From the NCBI GenBank assembly GCA_903898785.1, contig CAIUGU010000146.1, positions 1 through 32,926 on the forward strand: a DNA stretch of 32,926 bases, in the 5' to 3' direction. Positions 5,978 to 13,557 of the stretch are shown one piece after another. Under the pieces are notes generated by a model, which saw nothing but the letters and a program-made list of their open reading frames with translations, ran no database searches and was not told where the DNA came from. A program made the position numbers and the translations under genes. Origin of the DNA: an uncultured Pseudomonadota bacterium. Lineage in GTDB: Bacteria > Pseudomonadota > Gammaproteobacteria > Steroidobacterales > Steroidobacteraceae. Positions within the stretch are counted from its first letter, which is position 1, and each line of letters opens with the position of its first letter.

Positions 5978-7906
5978 ATGCCCCTGCTGCGTCTCGAAAA
6001 AGCCTCGCTCGCTTTCGGCCATCGCCCCCTGCTCGAGCAGGTGAACATGGATGTCCGCAGTGGCGAGCGGGTGTGCTTGCTGGGACGCAACGGCGAGGGC
6101 AAGTCATCGCTGCTGCACCTGTTCACCGGCCAGATCCAGCCGGACAGCGGCATCGCGTGGATTCGTCCGGGCACGCGGGTTGCGTACCTCGCACAGGAAG
6201 TGGCCGTCGACAGCACGGATGAAGTGTTCGATATCGTCGCCGGCGGACTGCCCGGCGTCGGCAAACTGCTGACGGACTATCACCACGCAGCCGCGGAGCT
6301 TGCGCACACCGACAATCCCGCCACCGCCCGCCGTCTGGCGGACCTGCAGCACCAGATCGACTCCGCCAACGGCTGGCAGCTCGAGCTTACCGTGAACACG
6401 GTACTCACACGGCTGTCCCTCGACGGCACGGCAAAGATGCAGGAGCTCTCCGGTGGGCGGCGTCGTCGCGTGATGCTGGCGCGCGCGCTGGTCAGCGATC
6501 CGCAGGTGCTGCTGCTCGACGAGCCGACGAACCACCTCGACATCGAAGCCATCACGTGGCTCGAGGACTTCATCGCCGAGTACCGCGGCGCGCTGCTGTT
6601 CATCAGCCACGACCGCGCATTCGTGCGCCGGCTCGCCACGCGCATCGTCGAGCTGGACCGCGGCCGGCTGACATCGTGGCCCGGCAACTACGACGCTTAC
6701 GTGCTGGCGAAGAAGGAAGCGCTGGCTGTCGAAGCCAAGCACAACGCCGAGTTCGACAAGAAGCTGGCCGAAGAGGAAGTATGGATCCGCAAGGGCATCG
6801 AAGCCCGCCGTACACGCAACGAAGGCCGCGTGCGGGCGCTGTACGCGTTGCGCGACGAGCGACGGCAACGCCGCGAGCGCGCAGGCAAGGTCGAGATGCA
6901 GCTCCAGGAAACGGAGCAGTCCGGCAAGCTCGTGTTCGAGGCAGAGCATGCTGCGCTGTCGTTCGGCGATCGCGCGGTCATCAAGGACTTCTCGGTGCGC
7001 ATCATGCGCGGCGACCGCATCGGCATCATCGGCCCGAACGGCGCCGGCAAGACGACGCTGATCAAGCTGCTGCTCGGCGACCTCCCGCCCACGAGCGGCA
7101 AGGTCAAGCAGGGCACCAAGATCCAGGTCGCCTACTTCGACCAGCAGCGGCAGCAGTTGAACCTTGAAGCATCCGTGATGGCCAACGTCGGCGGTACGGG
7201 CGACACCGTCACGATCAATGGGCAGCCACGGCATATCTCGGGCTACCTGCGCGACTTCCTGTTCCCGCCGGAACGGCTGCTGTCGCCGGTGAAGATGTTG
7301 TCGGGCGGCGAGCGCAATCGCCTGCTGCTGGCGCGTCTGTTTGCGCAGCCCGCGAACCTGCTGGTGCTCGACGAACCGACCAACGACCTCGACGTCGAGA
7401 CACTCGATCTGCTTGAGGAACTGATTGCCGGCTTCGACGGCACGATGCTGCTCGTCAGCCACGATCGTGCTTTCCTCGACAACGTGGTCACCAGCACGCT
7501 CGTATTCGAGGGCGACGGACGTGTGGTCGAATACGTGGGCGGCTACACCGATTGGGTGCGCCAGCGCGGGCCGGCGTCGGGCAGTGCGCAGGGCAAGAAG
7601 GCGGCAGCTGCGGCAGCTGCTGCAGCTGCGATGGCGACGGCCAAACCCGCGACACCTGAGAAGCCCGCGGCGAAGAAGGTCAAGCTGTCATACAAGGACC
7701 AGCGTGAGCTCGAGATGCTGCCCGAGAAGATCCAGCGCCTCGAGGCGGAGCAGGCAACGCTCACCGCCACGATCGGCGGTGCCGCGTTCTACCAGAAGCC
7801 CCATGCCGAAGTGTCGGCTGCCCTGGCTCGCATGGAAGCGCTGACGGCAGAACTCGAAACCGCGTTTGCGCGGTGGGAAGCGCTCGACCTGCAGTCGCAG
7901 GGCTGA
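5978..7906 (+). CDS. uup: ABC-F ATPase Uup
   Basis: The product has 642 residues with two ABC ATPase cassettes and no membrane span. Cassette 1 has Walker A GRNGEGKSS (36-44), signature LSGGRRRR (157-164) and LLLDEPTNHLD (178-188). Cassette 2 has GPNGAGKTT (352-360), LSGGERNR (441-448) and LVLDEPTNDLD (462-472). The charged linker (240-315) and C-terminal coiled-coil domain (565-635) match Uup, which acts at DNA branch points or ribosomes and limits transposon precise excision. A pure-alanine run at 542-551, encoded by GCAGCT-type repeats near 7600-7632, joins cassette 2 to the tail and may vary in length. ATG 5978 starts the first strand of cassette 1; the frame is open 96 bp further upstream. 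Confidence 0.92.
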   Translation: MPLLRLEKASLAFGHRPLLEQVNMDVRSGERVCLLGRNGEGKSSLLHLFTGQIQPDSGIAWIRPGTRVAYLAQEVAVDSTDEVFDIVAGGLPGVGKLLTDYHHAAAELAHTDNPATARRLADLQHQIDSANGWQLELTVNTVLTRLSLDGTAKMQELSGGRRRRVMLARALVSDPQVLLLDEPTNHLDIEAITWLEDFIAEYRGALLFISHDRAFVRRLATRIVELDRGRLTSWPGNYDAYVLAKKEALAVEAKHNAEFDKKLAEEEVWIRKGIEARRTRNEGRVRALYALRDERRQRRERAGKVEMQLQETEQSGKLVFEAEHAALSFGDRAVIKDFSVRIMRGDRIGIIGPNGAGKTTLIKLLLGDLPPTSGKVKQGTKIQVAYFDQQRQQLNLEASVMANVGGTGDTVTINGQPRHISGYLRDFLFPPERLLSPVKMLSGGERNRLLLARLFAQPANLLVLDEPTNDLDVETLDLLEELIAGFDGTMLLVSHDRAFLDNVVTSTLVFEGDGRVVEYVGGYTDWVRQRGPASGSAQGKKAAAAAAAAAAMATAKPATPEKPAAKKVKLSYKDQRELEMLPEKIQRLEAEQATLTATIGGAAFYQKPHAEVSAALARMEALTAELETAFARWEALDLQSQG

Positions 7907-7918
7907 AGCGCCTCCGGC

Positions 7919-8671
7919 TCAGCTGCTGCGCAGCCACTCCGGGTCAGGCAGCTCGTGGAACGCGTGCCGCAGGCTCTCGCTCCAGCGCTTGCGGATCATG
8001 CGGAAGTACTCGTGCTCCGCATCCATGCTGATGTGGCTCATCACCTTCAGCGCGTCGCGCCTGATGCACACGAGATCGAGCGGCGCGCCGACCGACAGGT
8101 TCGAGCGGATCGTCGAATCCATTGAAATCAGCGCGCACTTCGCAGCCTCGGCGAGGCTCGTGCTGCGCGTCACCACGCGGTCGATGATGGGCTTGCCGTA
8201 CTTGGACTCGCCGATCTGGAAATAGGGCGTGTCGAACGTGGCCTCGATGAAGTTGCCCGCCGCATAGACATGGAACAGGCGCGGCAGCTCGCTGCCGATC
8301 TGCCCGCCGAAGATGAACGAGGCGTTGAACTCGATCTTGTGTTCCTCGAGCGCCGCTGCATCGCGCTTGTGGACCTCGCGCAAGGCATCGCCCACGCACC
8401 GGGCTGCCTCGAACATGTTGACGGCCGTATTGAGGTTCGGCGGCTGGTCCTTGCCGGGCACGAAGCCCGCCATCTGTTCCTGCAGCACGTTCACGAGCGC
8501 CTGCGAGATCGCGAGGTTGCCCGAGGACAGCAGCACCATCACGCGGTCGCCCGGCTTCTCGAACACGGTGACCTTGCGGAATGAACTGATCTGGTCGACG
8601 CCGGCGTTCGTCCGGGAGTCGGACAGGAACACGAGGCCGGTGTCGAGCAACATGCCGACGCAGTAAGTCAT
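7919..8671 (-). CDS. Anbu-type proteasome-like peptidase
   Basis: The product has 250 residues. It begins MTYCVGM; removal of Met exposes Thr1, the nucleophile of N-terminal-nucleophile hydrolases. Numbered from Thr1, D17 (LSDSR) and K32 (FRK) occupy the other catalytic positions of proteasome beta subunits. The rest (SSGNLAISQ, FNASFIFGGQIG, IGESKYGKPIIDR, MDSTIRSNLSVG) matches Anbu, the bacterial ancestral beta subunit, which assembles into open spirals and has no firmly known substrate. It is the last gene of the ATP-grasp/alpha-E/Anbu set, 98 nt beyond alpha-E. The transglutaminase-like gene common in Anbu clusters is absent. It converges on uup with a 12-bp gap. Confidence 0.88.
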   Translation of the reverse strand: MTYCVGMLLDTGLVFLSDSRTNAGVDQISSFRKVTVFEKPGDRVMVLLSSGNLAISQALVNVLQEQMAGFVPGKDQPPNLNTAVNMFEAARCVGDALREVHKRDAAALEEHKIEFNASFIFGGQIGSELPRLFHVYAAGNFIEATFDTPYFQIGESKYGKPIIDRVVTRSTSLAEAAKCALISMDSTIRSNLSVGAPLDLVCIRRDALKVMSHISMDAEHEYFRMIRKRWSESLRHAFHELPDPEWLRSS

Positions 8672-8729
8672 CGAGTGGATCTACCTGTCAGAGAATGGGA
8701 AAGCGGCTGGCGGCGATGGTAAGGGCCCA

Positions 8730-8752
8730 CCGCGGGCAGGTAAAGCCCGCGG
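8730..8752. repeat. GC-rich hairpin between alpha-E and Anbu genes
   Basis: CCGCGGGC and GCCCGCGG form a perfect 8-bp stem around AGGTAAA. It lies in the 98-bp gap inside the operon. No T-run follows. It may stabilise the upstream mRNA 3' end or lower Anbu expression, or be a dispersed palindromic element. Confidence 0.6.
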
Positions 8753-8769
8753 CACCAGGATGCGAAGTA

Positions 8770-9720
8770 CTACCGAATCGGGCTTGGCACCAGGAAGTCC
8801 TGCGAGATGCGCTCGCCCAGGTCGGCCACCCGCGCGAGGAACTCGACCAGGTATTCGTGCAGGCCCATCTCGAGGATCGAGTCGATCCGGCCGAACAGCA
8901 GCGACGCGTGCATTTCGCCGGCGCGGCGCTCCGTCTCCGCCGACTGCGAGTTCGCGATGGCCTTCAGGTGCATGTACACCTGGCTCATGCAGCGATGCAT
9001 GGAGCGCGGCATGTCGTCGGTGAGGATGAGCAGCTCCGCCACGCGTCGCGGCGTGATGAGGTCGCGATACACCTTGCGGTAGATCGCGAACGCGGACACC
9101 GAGCGCAACAGCGCGCTCCACTGGTAGTAGTCGACGACGCCGCCCGCACCTTCGCCGCGCGGCAACAGCAGGTGATACTTCACGTCGAGGATGCGGGCGG
9201 TGTTGTCGGCACGCTCGAGGTACGTGCCGAGCCACGTGAAGTGATAGGCCTCGTCGCGCAGCATCGTGCCCTGGATGACGCCGCGCGTCAGGTGAGAGCG
9301 GTACTTCACCCATTCGAAGAAGTCGGCGATCTCGGCGCCGAGCGAGTACCGCGTGACTGCCTTGCGCATGTCGATCCACGTCGAGTTCAGCGTCTCCCAC
9401 GCTTCCGAGGTCAGCGTGCCGCGAACCGCGCGGGCGTTCTCGCGTGCCGCCGCAAGGCAACTGTAGATGCTGGACGGGTTGTCGCGATCGAACGCCATGA
9501 ACGCGAGCGCCTTGGCCGGCGTCACCGTGTCATGCTTCTTCTGGTAGGCCTCCATCAGGTCGCTGATGGACAGCGTGGCGATCCAGCTCTGCTCCATCAC
9601 GTCGCCGCCCTGCGGCAGCAGCGACATCTGGTAATTCACGTCGAGCATGCGCGCGATGTTCTCGGCACGCTCCGTGTAGCGCGCCATCCAGTAAAGGTGA
9701 TCGGCTGTTCTACTGAGCAT
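8770..9720 (-). CDS. Alpha-E domain protein of the Anbu cluster
   Basis: The product has 316 residues and is all-helical. It opens with the alpha-E signature MLSRTADHLYWMARYTERAENIARML. A repeat of the same pattern lies near residues 165-182 (WLGTYLERADNTARILD). It is found beside circularly permuted ATP-grasp enzymes and has been proposed on comparative grounds to work with them in peptide-bond or peptide-tag synthesis; no activity is established. Its ATG shares one base with the stop of the ATP-grasp gene (TGATG), so translation is coupled. Confidence 0.9.
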   Translation of the reverse strand: MLSRTADHLYWMARYTERAENIARMLDVNYQMSLLPQGGDVMEQSWIATLSISDLMEAYQKKHDTVTPAKALAFMAFDRDNPSSIYSCLAAARENARAVRGTLTSEAWETLNSTWIDMRKAVTRYSLGAEIADFFEWVKYRSHLTRGVIQGTMLRDEAYHFTWLGTYLERADNTARILDVKYHLLLPRGEGAGGVVDYYQWSALLRSVSAFAIYRKVYRDLITPRRVAELLILTDDMPRSMHRCMSQVYMHLKAIANSQSAETERRAGEMHASLLFGRIDSILEMGLHEYLVEFLARVADLGERISQDFLVPSPIR

Positions 9721-11138
9721 CAGCGCTCCAGGACCCAGGTATCTTTCGTGCCGCCGCCCTGGGACGAGTTCACGACCAGCGAGCCTTCACGCAACGCGAC
9801 GCGCGTGAGGCCTCCGGGCACCAGCGTGACCTCCTTTCCGGAGAGCACGAACGGCCGCAGGTCGATATGCCTGGGCGCGATACCCGATTCAACGAAGGTC
9901 GGACAGGCGGACAGTGCGAGCGTGGGTTGCGCGATGTACTTCGCAGGCTCCGCGATGATCCGTTCGCGGAACGTGGCGATCTGTTCCTTGCTGGCCGAGG
10001 GACCGATCAGCATGCCGTAGCCGCCCGCGCCATGGACTTCCTTGACGACGAGCTCGTGGAGATGCGCGAGCGTGTACTTGAGGTCTTCCTCCTTGCGGAG
10101 CATGTACGTGGGAACGTTGTTGAGCAGCGGCTCTTCGCTCAAATAGAAGCGGATCATGTCCGGCACGTACGGGTAGATGGACTTGTCGTCCGCCACGCCG
10201 GTGCCGATCGCGTTCGCGATCGTGACGTGTCCGGCGCGGTAGGCCGACAACAGCCCCGGCACGCCGAGCATGGAGTCCGGGCGGAACGCGAGCGGATCGA
10301 GGAAATCGTCGTCGATGCGGCGGTAGATGACGTCGACCCTCTTCGGGCCCCGCGTCGTGCGCATGTAGACGAAGCCGTCGTTGACGAACAGGTCCTGGCC
10401 CTCGACGAGTTCGACGCCCATCTGCTGCGCGAGGAATGCGTGTTCGAAGTAAGCGCTGTTGTACGAGCCCGGCGTCAGCACGACGACCGTGGGATCGTTG
10501 ACGCCCGCCGGCGGCACGCTGCGCAGGTTGTCGAGGAGCAGGTCCGGATAGTGCTCGACGGGCGCAATCGGATAATGGGCGAACAGCTCCGGGAACAGCC
10601 GCATCATCATGCGGCGGTCCTCGAGCATGTACGACACGCCGGAAGGCACCCGCAGGTTGTCTTCCAGCACGTAGAACTCGCCGGCGCCGGCACGCACGAT
10701 GTCGACGCCTGCGATGTGGGCGTAGATGCCGTTCGGGACGTCCACACCTTGCATCTCCGGGCGGTACTGGCTGTTCTGCAGCACCTGCTCGGCCGGGATG
10801 TGGCCGGCCTTCAGGATGTTCTGGTCGTGGTAGATGTCTTCGGTGAACGCATTGAGTGCGCGCACCCGCTGCTTGAGACCGGCCGCGAGCTTGCGCCATT
10901 CATCGGCCGGGATGATCCGCGGCACGACATCGAAGGGGATCAGGCGCTCGGACCCGGCGTCCTCACCGTAGACCGCAAAGGTGATGCCCACTCGATGGAA
11001 CAGCATGTCCGCTTCGGCCCGCTTCTGGGCAAGCCACTCGGTGGAAGTGGACGCCAGCCATTTGTCGAAGGCCTGGTAGTGGTTGCGGACGCCGCCTTCG
11101 GCGGCATGCATTTCGTTGTACGGGGTGGGGGCGGGCAT
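9720..11138 (-). CDS. Circularly permuted ATP-grasp (type 2) protein of the Anbu cluster
   Basis: The product has 472 residues. Family blocks are VLEDNLRVPSGVS (157-169), YNSAYFEHAFLA (226-237), RVDVIYRRIDDDFLDPLAF (267-285) and the Gly-rich nucleotide loop VKEVHGAGGYGM (365-376). The last part, TRVALREGSLVVNSSQGGGTKDTW, is also typical. ATP-grasp enzymes ligate a carboxylate to an amine or thiol through an acyl phosphate; the substrate of this subgroup is unknown. ATG 11138 is the first plausible start, with a weak ribosome site. It is the first gene of the Anbu operon, 167 bp after a small upstream gene. That gap contains a sigma-54-like promoter. Confidence 0.9.
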   Translation of the reverse strand: MPAPTPYNEMHAAEGGVRNHYQAFDKWLASTSTEWLAQKRAEADMLFHRVGITFAVYGEDAGSERLIPFDVVPRIIPADEWRKLAAGLKQRVRALNAFTEDIYHDQNILKAGHIPAEQVLQNSQYRPEMQGVDVPNGIYAHIAGVDIVRAGAGEFYVLEDNLRVPSGVSYMLEDRRMMMRLFPELFAHYPIAPVEHYPDLLLDNLRSVPPAGVNDPTVVVLTPGSYNSAYFEHAFLAQQMGVELVEGQDLFVNDGFVYMRTTRGPKRVDVIYRRIDDDFLDPLAFRPDSMLGVPGLLSAYRAGHVTIANAIGTGVADDKSIYPYVPDMIRFYLSEEPLLNNVPTYMLRKEEDLKYTLAHLHELVVKEVHGAGGYGMLIGPSASKEQIATFRERIIAEPAKYIAQPTLALSACPTFVESGIAPRHIDLRPFVLSGKEVTLVPGGLTRVALREGSLVVNSSQGGGTKDTWVLER

Positions 11139-11174
11139 CTAGGTGCTTTGTCTTTATCGGGTTACGGTTGTCAG

Positions 11175-11190
11175 AGCGAAAACCATGCCA
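11175..11190 (-). promoter_or_regulatory. Possible sigma-54 promoter of the Anbu operon
   Basis: On the minus strand TGGCATGGTTTTCGCT keeps the invariant GG and GC doublets exactly 10 nt apart and the T-rich centre of -24/-12 promoters. The predicted start point is about 26 nt before the ATP-grasp ATG. It deviates at TGGCAT (consensus TGGCAC) and CGC (consensus TGC). Confidence 0.4.
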
Positions 11191-11222
11191 ACGCTTAAGG
11201 GCTTGAGCGGGGCCGACTTCCC

Positions 11223-11247
11223 CGTCGGTCGACCCTTCCGACCGGCG
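11223..11247. terminator. Strong hairpin between the 11306 gene and the Anbu operon
   Basis: A 9-bp stem (CGTCGGTCG with CGACCGGCG, one G-U pair) closes a 7-nt loop ACCCTTC. It lies downstream of the small gene ending at 11306 and upstream of the presumed sigma-54 promoter. It may separate the two transcription units, although no T-run follows. Confidence 0.35.
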
Positions 11248-11274
11248 CGGCACGCACCACGACCGGGCGCACCC

Positions 11275-11291
11275 CGCCCCGGAATGGTGCA
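11275..11291 (-). promoter_or_regulatory. NtrC-like enhancer half-dyad upstream of the Anbu promoter
   Basis: On the minus strand TGCACCATTCCGGGGCG matches the 17-bp NtrC dyad (TGCACC, 5 nt, GGTGCA) at 10 of 12 conserved positions. Its centre is about 120 bp upstream of the predicted sigma-54 start point, a usual enhancer distance. This is a motif match only. Confidence 0.25.
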
Positions 11292-11305
11292 AGGCGCCTT
11301 CGCCG

Positions 11306-11704
11306 TCAGGGAATCTGGATCTTGCCGCCGCCGAGGCCCGGGCCGGGGCCGGCCATGCCCCCCAGGCCTCCCTGCGGAACGACGAGCTGCGAGGCCTGCT
11401 GCCGGCGCATTTCCTGGATCTGCCGGACCGTCTGCTCGATGGCCGCGGCCGCAGCGGTGCCGAATCCGGCAGCGGCATCGCCGAGCGTCGGCCCCGGGAG
11501 GTCGAAGTTGAGGGGCACCGGGCCCATGTTGGTCATGATCTCGGCCTGGCCCATGAAGAGGACCGGGCGTGCCGCATCGACACCACCGCTCGGCAGCACG
11601 GGCGTGAGGCGGCGGATCATCCCCACCTTGCGATCCGTGAACACTTCCTCGAGATAGAGGCTGTTCACGTCCATCGTCGTTTCCGGGGCCCGCTCGTTCG
11701 CCAT
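11306..11704 (-). CDS. Small conserved cytoplasmic protein of unknown function
   Basis: The product has 132 residues, no signal peptide and no membrane span. The first 75 residues look like a beta-rich fold (YLEEVFTDRKVGMIRRLTPV, RPVLFMGQAEIMTNMGPVP). A helical part follows (GFGTAAAAAIEQTVRQIQEMRRQQASQ), then a Gly/Pro-rich tail ending GGGKIQIP. Similar short proteins, usually labelled only as cytoplasmic protein, are my best family match. The ATG at 11704 has GAGG 7 nt upstream. A 167-bp gap with a strong hairpin separates it from the Anbu operon, so co-transcription is uncertain. Confidence 0.65.
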   Translation of the reverse strand: MANERAPETTMDVNSLYLEEVFTDRKVGMIRRLTPVLPSGGVDAARPVLFMGQAEIMTNMGPVPLNFDLPGPTLGDAAAGFGTAAAAAIEQTVRQIQEMRRQQASQLVVPQGGLGGMAGPGPGLGGGKIQIP

Positions 11705-11762
11705 GTCCGCCTCGCTCGGTCAAGAAAAGGGAATGTCCCCACAGTAACAAACCAACGGAATT

Positions 11763-11791
11763 TTGCCATCGCGACAGGCACTGATTACGCT
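11763..11791 (+). promoter_or_regulatory. Weak sigma-70-like promoter candidate
   Basis: TTGCCA (11763-11768), a 17-bp spacer and TACGCT (11786-11791) lie in the 191-bp divergent gap, about 105 bp before the start of the 99-residue protein. The -10 match is poor. Confidence 0.25.
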
Positions 11792-11895
11792 ACGCGCCCT
11801 CGCCGGCCGTGCCTGCTGCCGATTCAAGGCTGCGGTGCCGCCCGAGGCGCGTCATACTTCCGCCATCCCTCTCACCGAATCCTGCGAAACACACC

Positions 11896-12195
11896 ATGGC
11901 ATCAGCCGAGACCCCTTTTGACGAGGCGTTTGCCAAGACAGTGGAACTCGCCAACGGCATTGCCGATCGCGACCAGAAGGCCGACCTCTGGGACATCGCG
12001 GACGGCCTGCTAGCGGGCGCGGTGCAGTTCTGGCTGTATTCGCGCCAGCCTTGCGGCGACCCCGACTGCGAGGACTGCCTGCCGATCGGCACGGCGGCCG
12101 GACGGGTGGCCGAGATGCGCAAGCTGCTGCAGCAGTTTGCGGAGGAAAGCGAGTACTTCCACACGCCGCAGGACCGCAACGTCGGCAGGGCCTGA
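11896..12195 (+). CDS. Small Cys-containing conserved hypothetical protein
   Basis: The product has 99 residues and is acidic and helical, with no signal peptide. The centre reads QFWLYSRQPCGDPDCEDCLP, giving Cys at a C-x4-C-x2-C spacing that could hold a metal or a redox disulfide. A helix-rich C-terminus follows (VAEMRKLLQQFAEESEYF). ATG 11896 is used because the 29 codons upstream look like non-coding leader. It ends 4 bp before the convergent pirin gene. I do not recognise a named family. Confidence 0.65.
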   Translation: MASAETPFDEAFAKTVELANGIADRDQKADLWDIADGLLAGAVQFWLYSRQPCGDPDCEDCLPIGTAAGRVAEMRKLLQQFAEESEYFHTPQDRNVGRA

Positions 12196-12199
12196 AGCC

Positions 12200-13078
<879 letters not shown>

Positions 13079-13197
13079 GAGGGGCAATCCTTTGGGGGCT
13101 CGGGCTCATAGGATAGCGACTTGTCGCCGCCTTAAGACATAACCCGCCGCGCGGATGCGCCGCGGGCGGATCCTGCAATGCGGGCCGGATTTCCCCC

Positions 13198-13227
13198 TTG
13201 ACGCGGATAGCCGACATAACAAAGAAT
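13198..13227 (+). promoter_or_regulatory. Sigma-70-like promoter of the riboswitch transcript
   Basis: TTGACG (13198-13203), an 18-bp spacer and AAGAAT (13222-13227) precede the riboswitch. The expected start point, about 13234, coincides with the 5' edge of the aptamer, which supports the assignment. Confidence 0.6.
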
Positions 13228-13235
13228 CAAGCCGT

Positions 13236-13322
13236 GCCAAGAGCAAACCCGTCGTGAGGCGGGGACGCAAAGCTTCCGGTCTTAGGGTTCCAAGGTCCTA
13301 ACGATAGCGGGGTTGCCACGAG
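13236..13322 (+). promoter_or_regulatory. Cyclic di-GMP-I (GEMM) riboswitch
   Basis: The conserved aptamer blocks are all present in order. GAGCAAACC (13241-13249) is followed by the P1b arm CCCGTC-GTGA-GGCGGG with a GNRA loop. Then come GGGACGCAAAGC (13262-13273), CTTCCGG, a variable stem-loop (CTTAGG with CCTAA), and TAGCGGGGTTGCC (13305-13317). The GCAAACC, GACGCAAAGC and GGGTTGCC elements are the invariant core that binds one c-di-GMP. It is transcribed from the promoter just upstream and lies 5' of the gene at 13558. Whether binding raises or lowers expression cannot be read from sequence with confidence. Confidence 0.92.
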
Positions 13323-13557
13323 GCCGCAGCAGCAAGTCCCTGAACTTGGCGCTGCGGTGACTTCGAGTCCGAGCACGGGCCTCTGGGCCCGAGACGGTTT
13401 AAACCGCAGCCCGGACTGTCCTTCGTGTCAGCCTGGAGTCCGCCCGCGCATGGGTGGCCCCTCCTCTCCCGCCTGACCTTGATTGTCCCGATCGATCCGC
13501 TTCCGCGTCGCCTGGTGCAGGTTCAATGCGTCTTGGGCCATGGGGATGGGGAAGTTT
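13323..13557 (+). promoter_or_regulatory. Structured leader between riboswitch and gene (expression platform)
   Basis: About 235 nt without a convincing gene. It holds a long hairpin (CCGCAGC 13324-13330 with GCTGCGG 13351-13357, inner CAAGT/ACTTG), a second hairpin (CGGGCC 13376-13381 with GGCCCG 13386-13391) and the perfect palindrome CGGTTTAAACCG (13395-13406). GGACT (13413-13417) can pair either with AGTCC upstream (13366-13370) or with AGTCC downstream (13437-13441), so two exclusive folds are possible. No classical T-run terminator is seen. Confidence 0.5.

Noticed and set aside
7600-7635. Frameshift or sequencing error in the GCAGCT repeat of uup
   Set aside because: The reading frame is continuous through the poly-Ala run and the C-terminal domain follows in frame.
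8672-8769. A hidden transglutaminase gene between alpha-E and Anbu
   Set aside because: The gap is only 98 bp and contains a hairpin; no transglutaminase Cys-His-Asp motif is found in the window.
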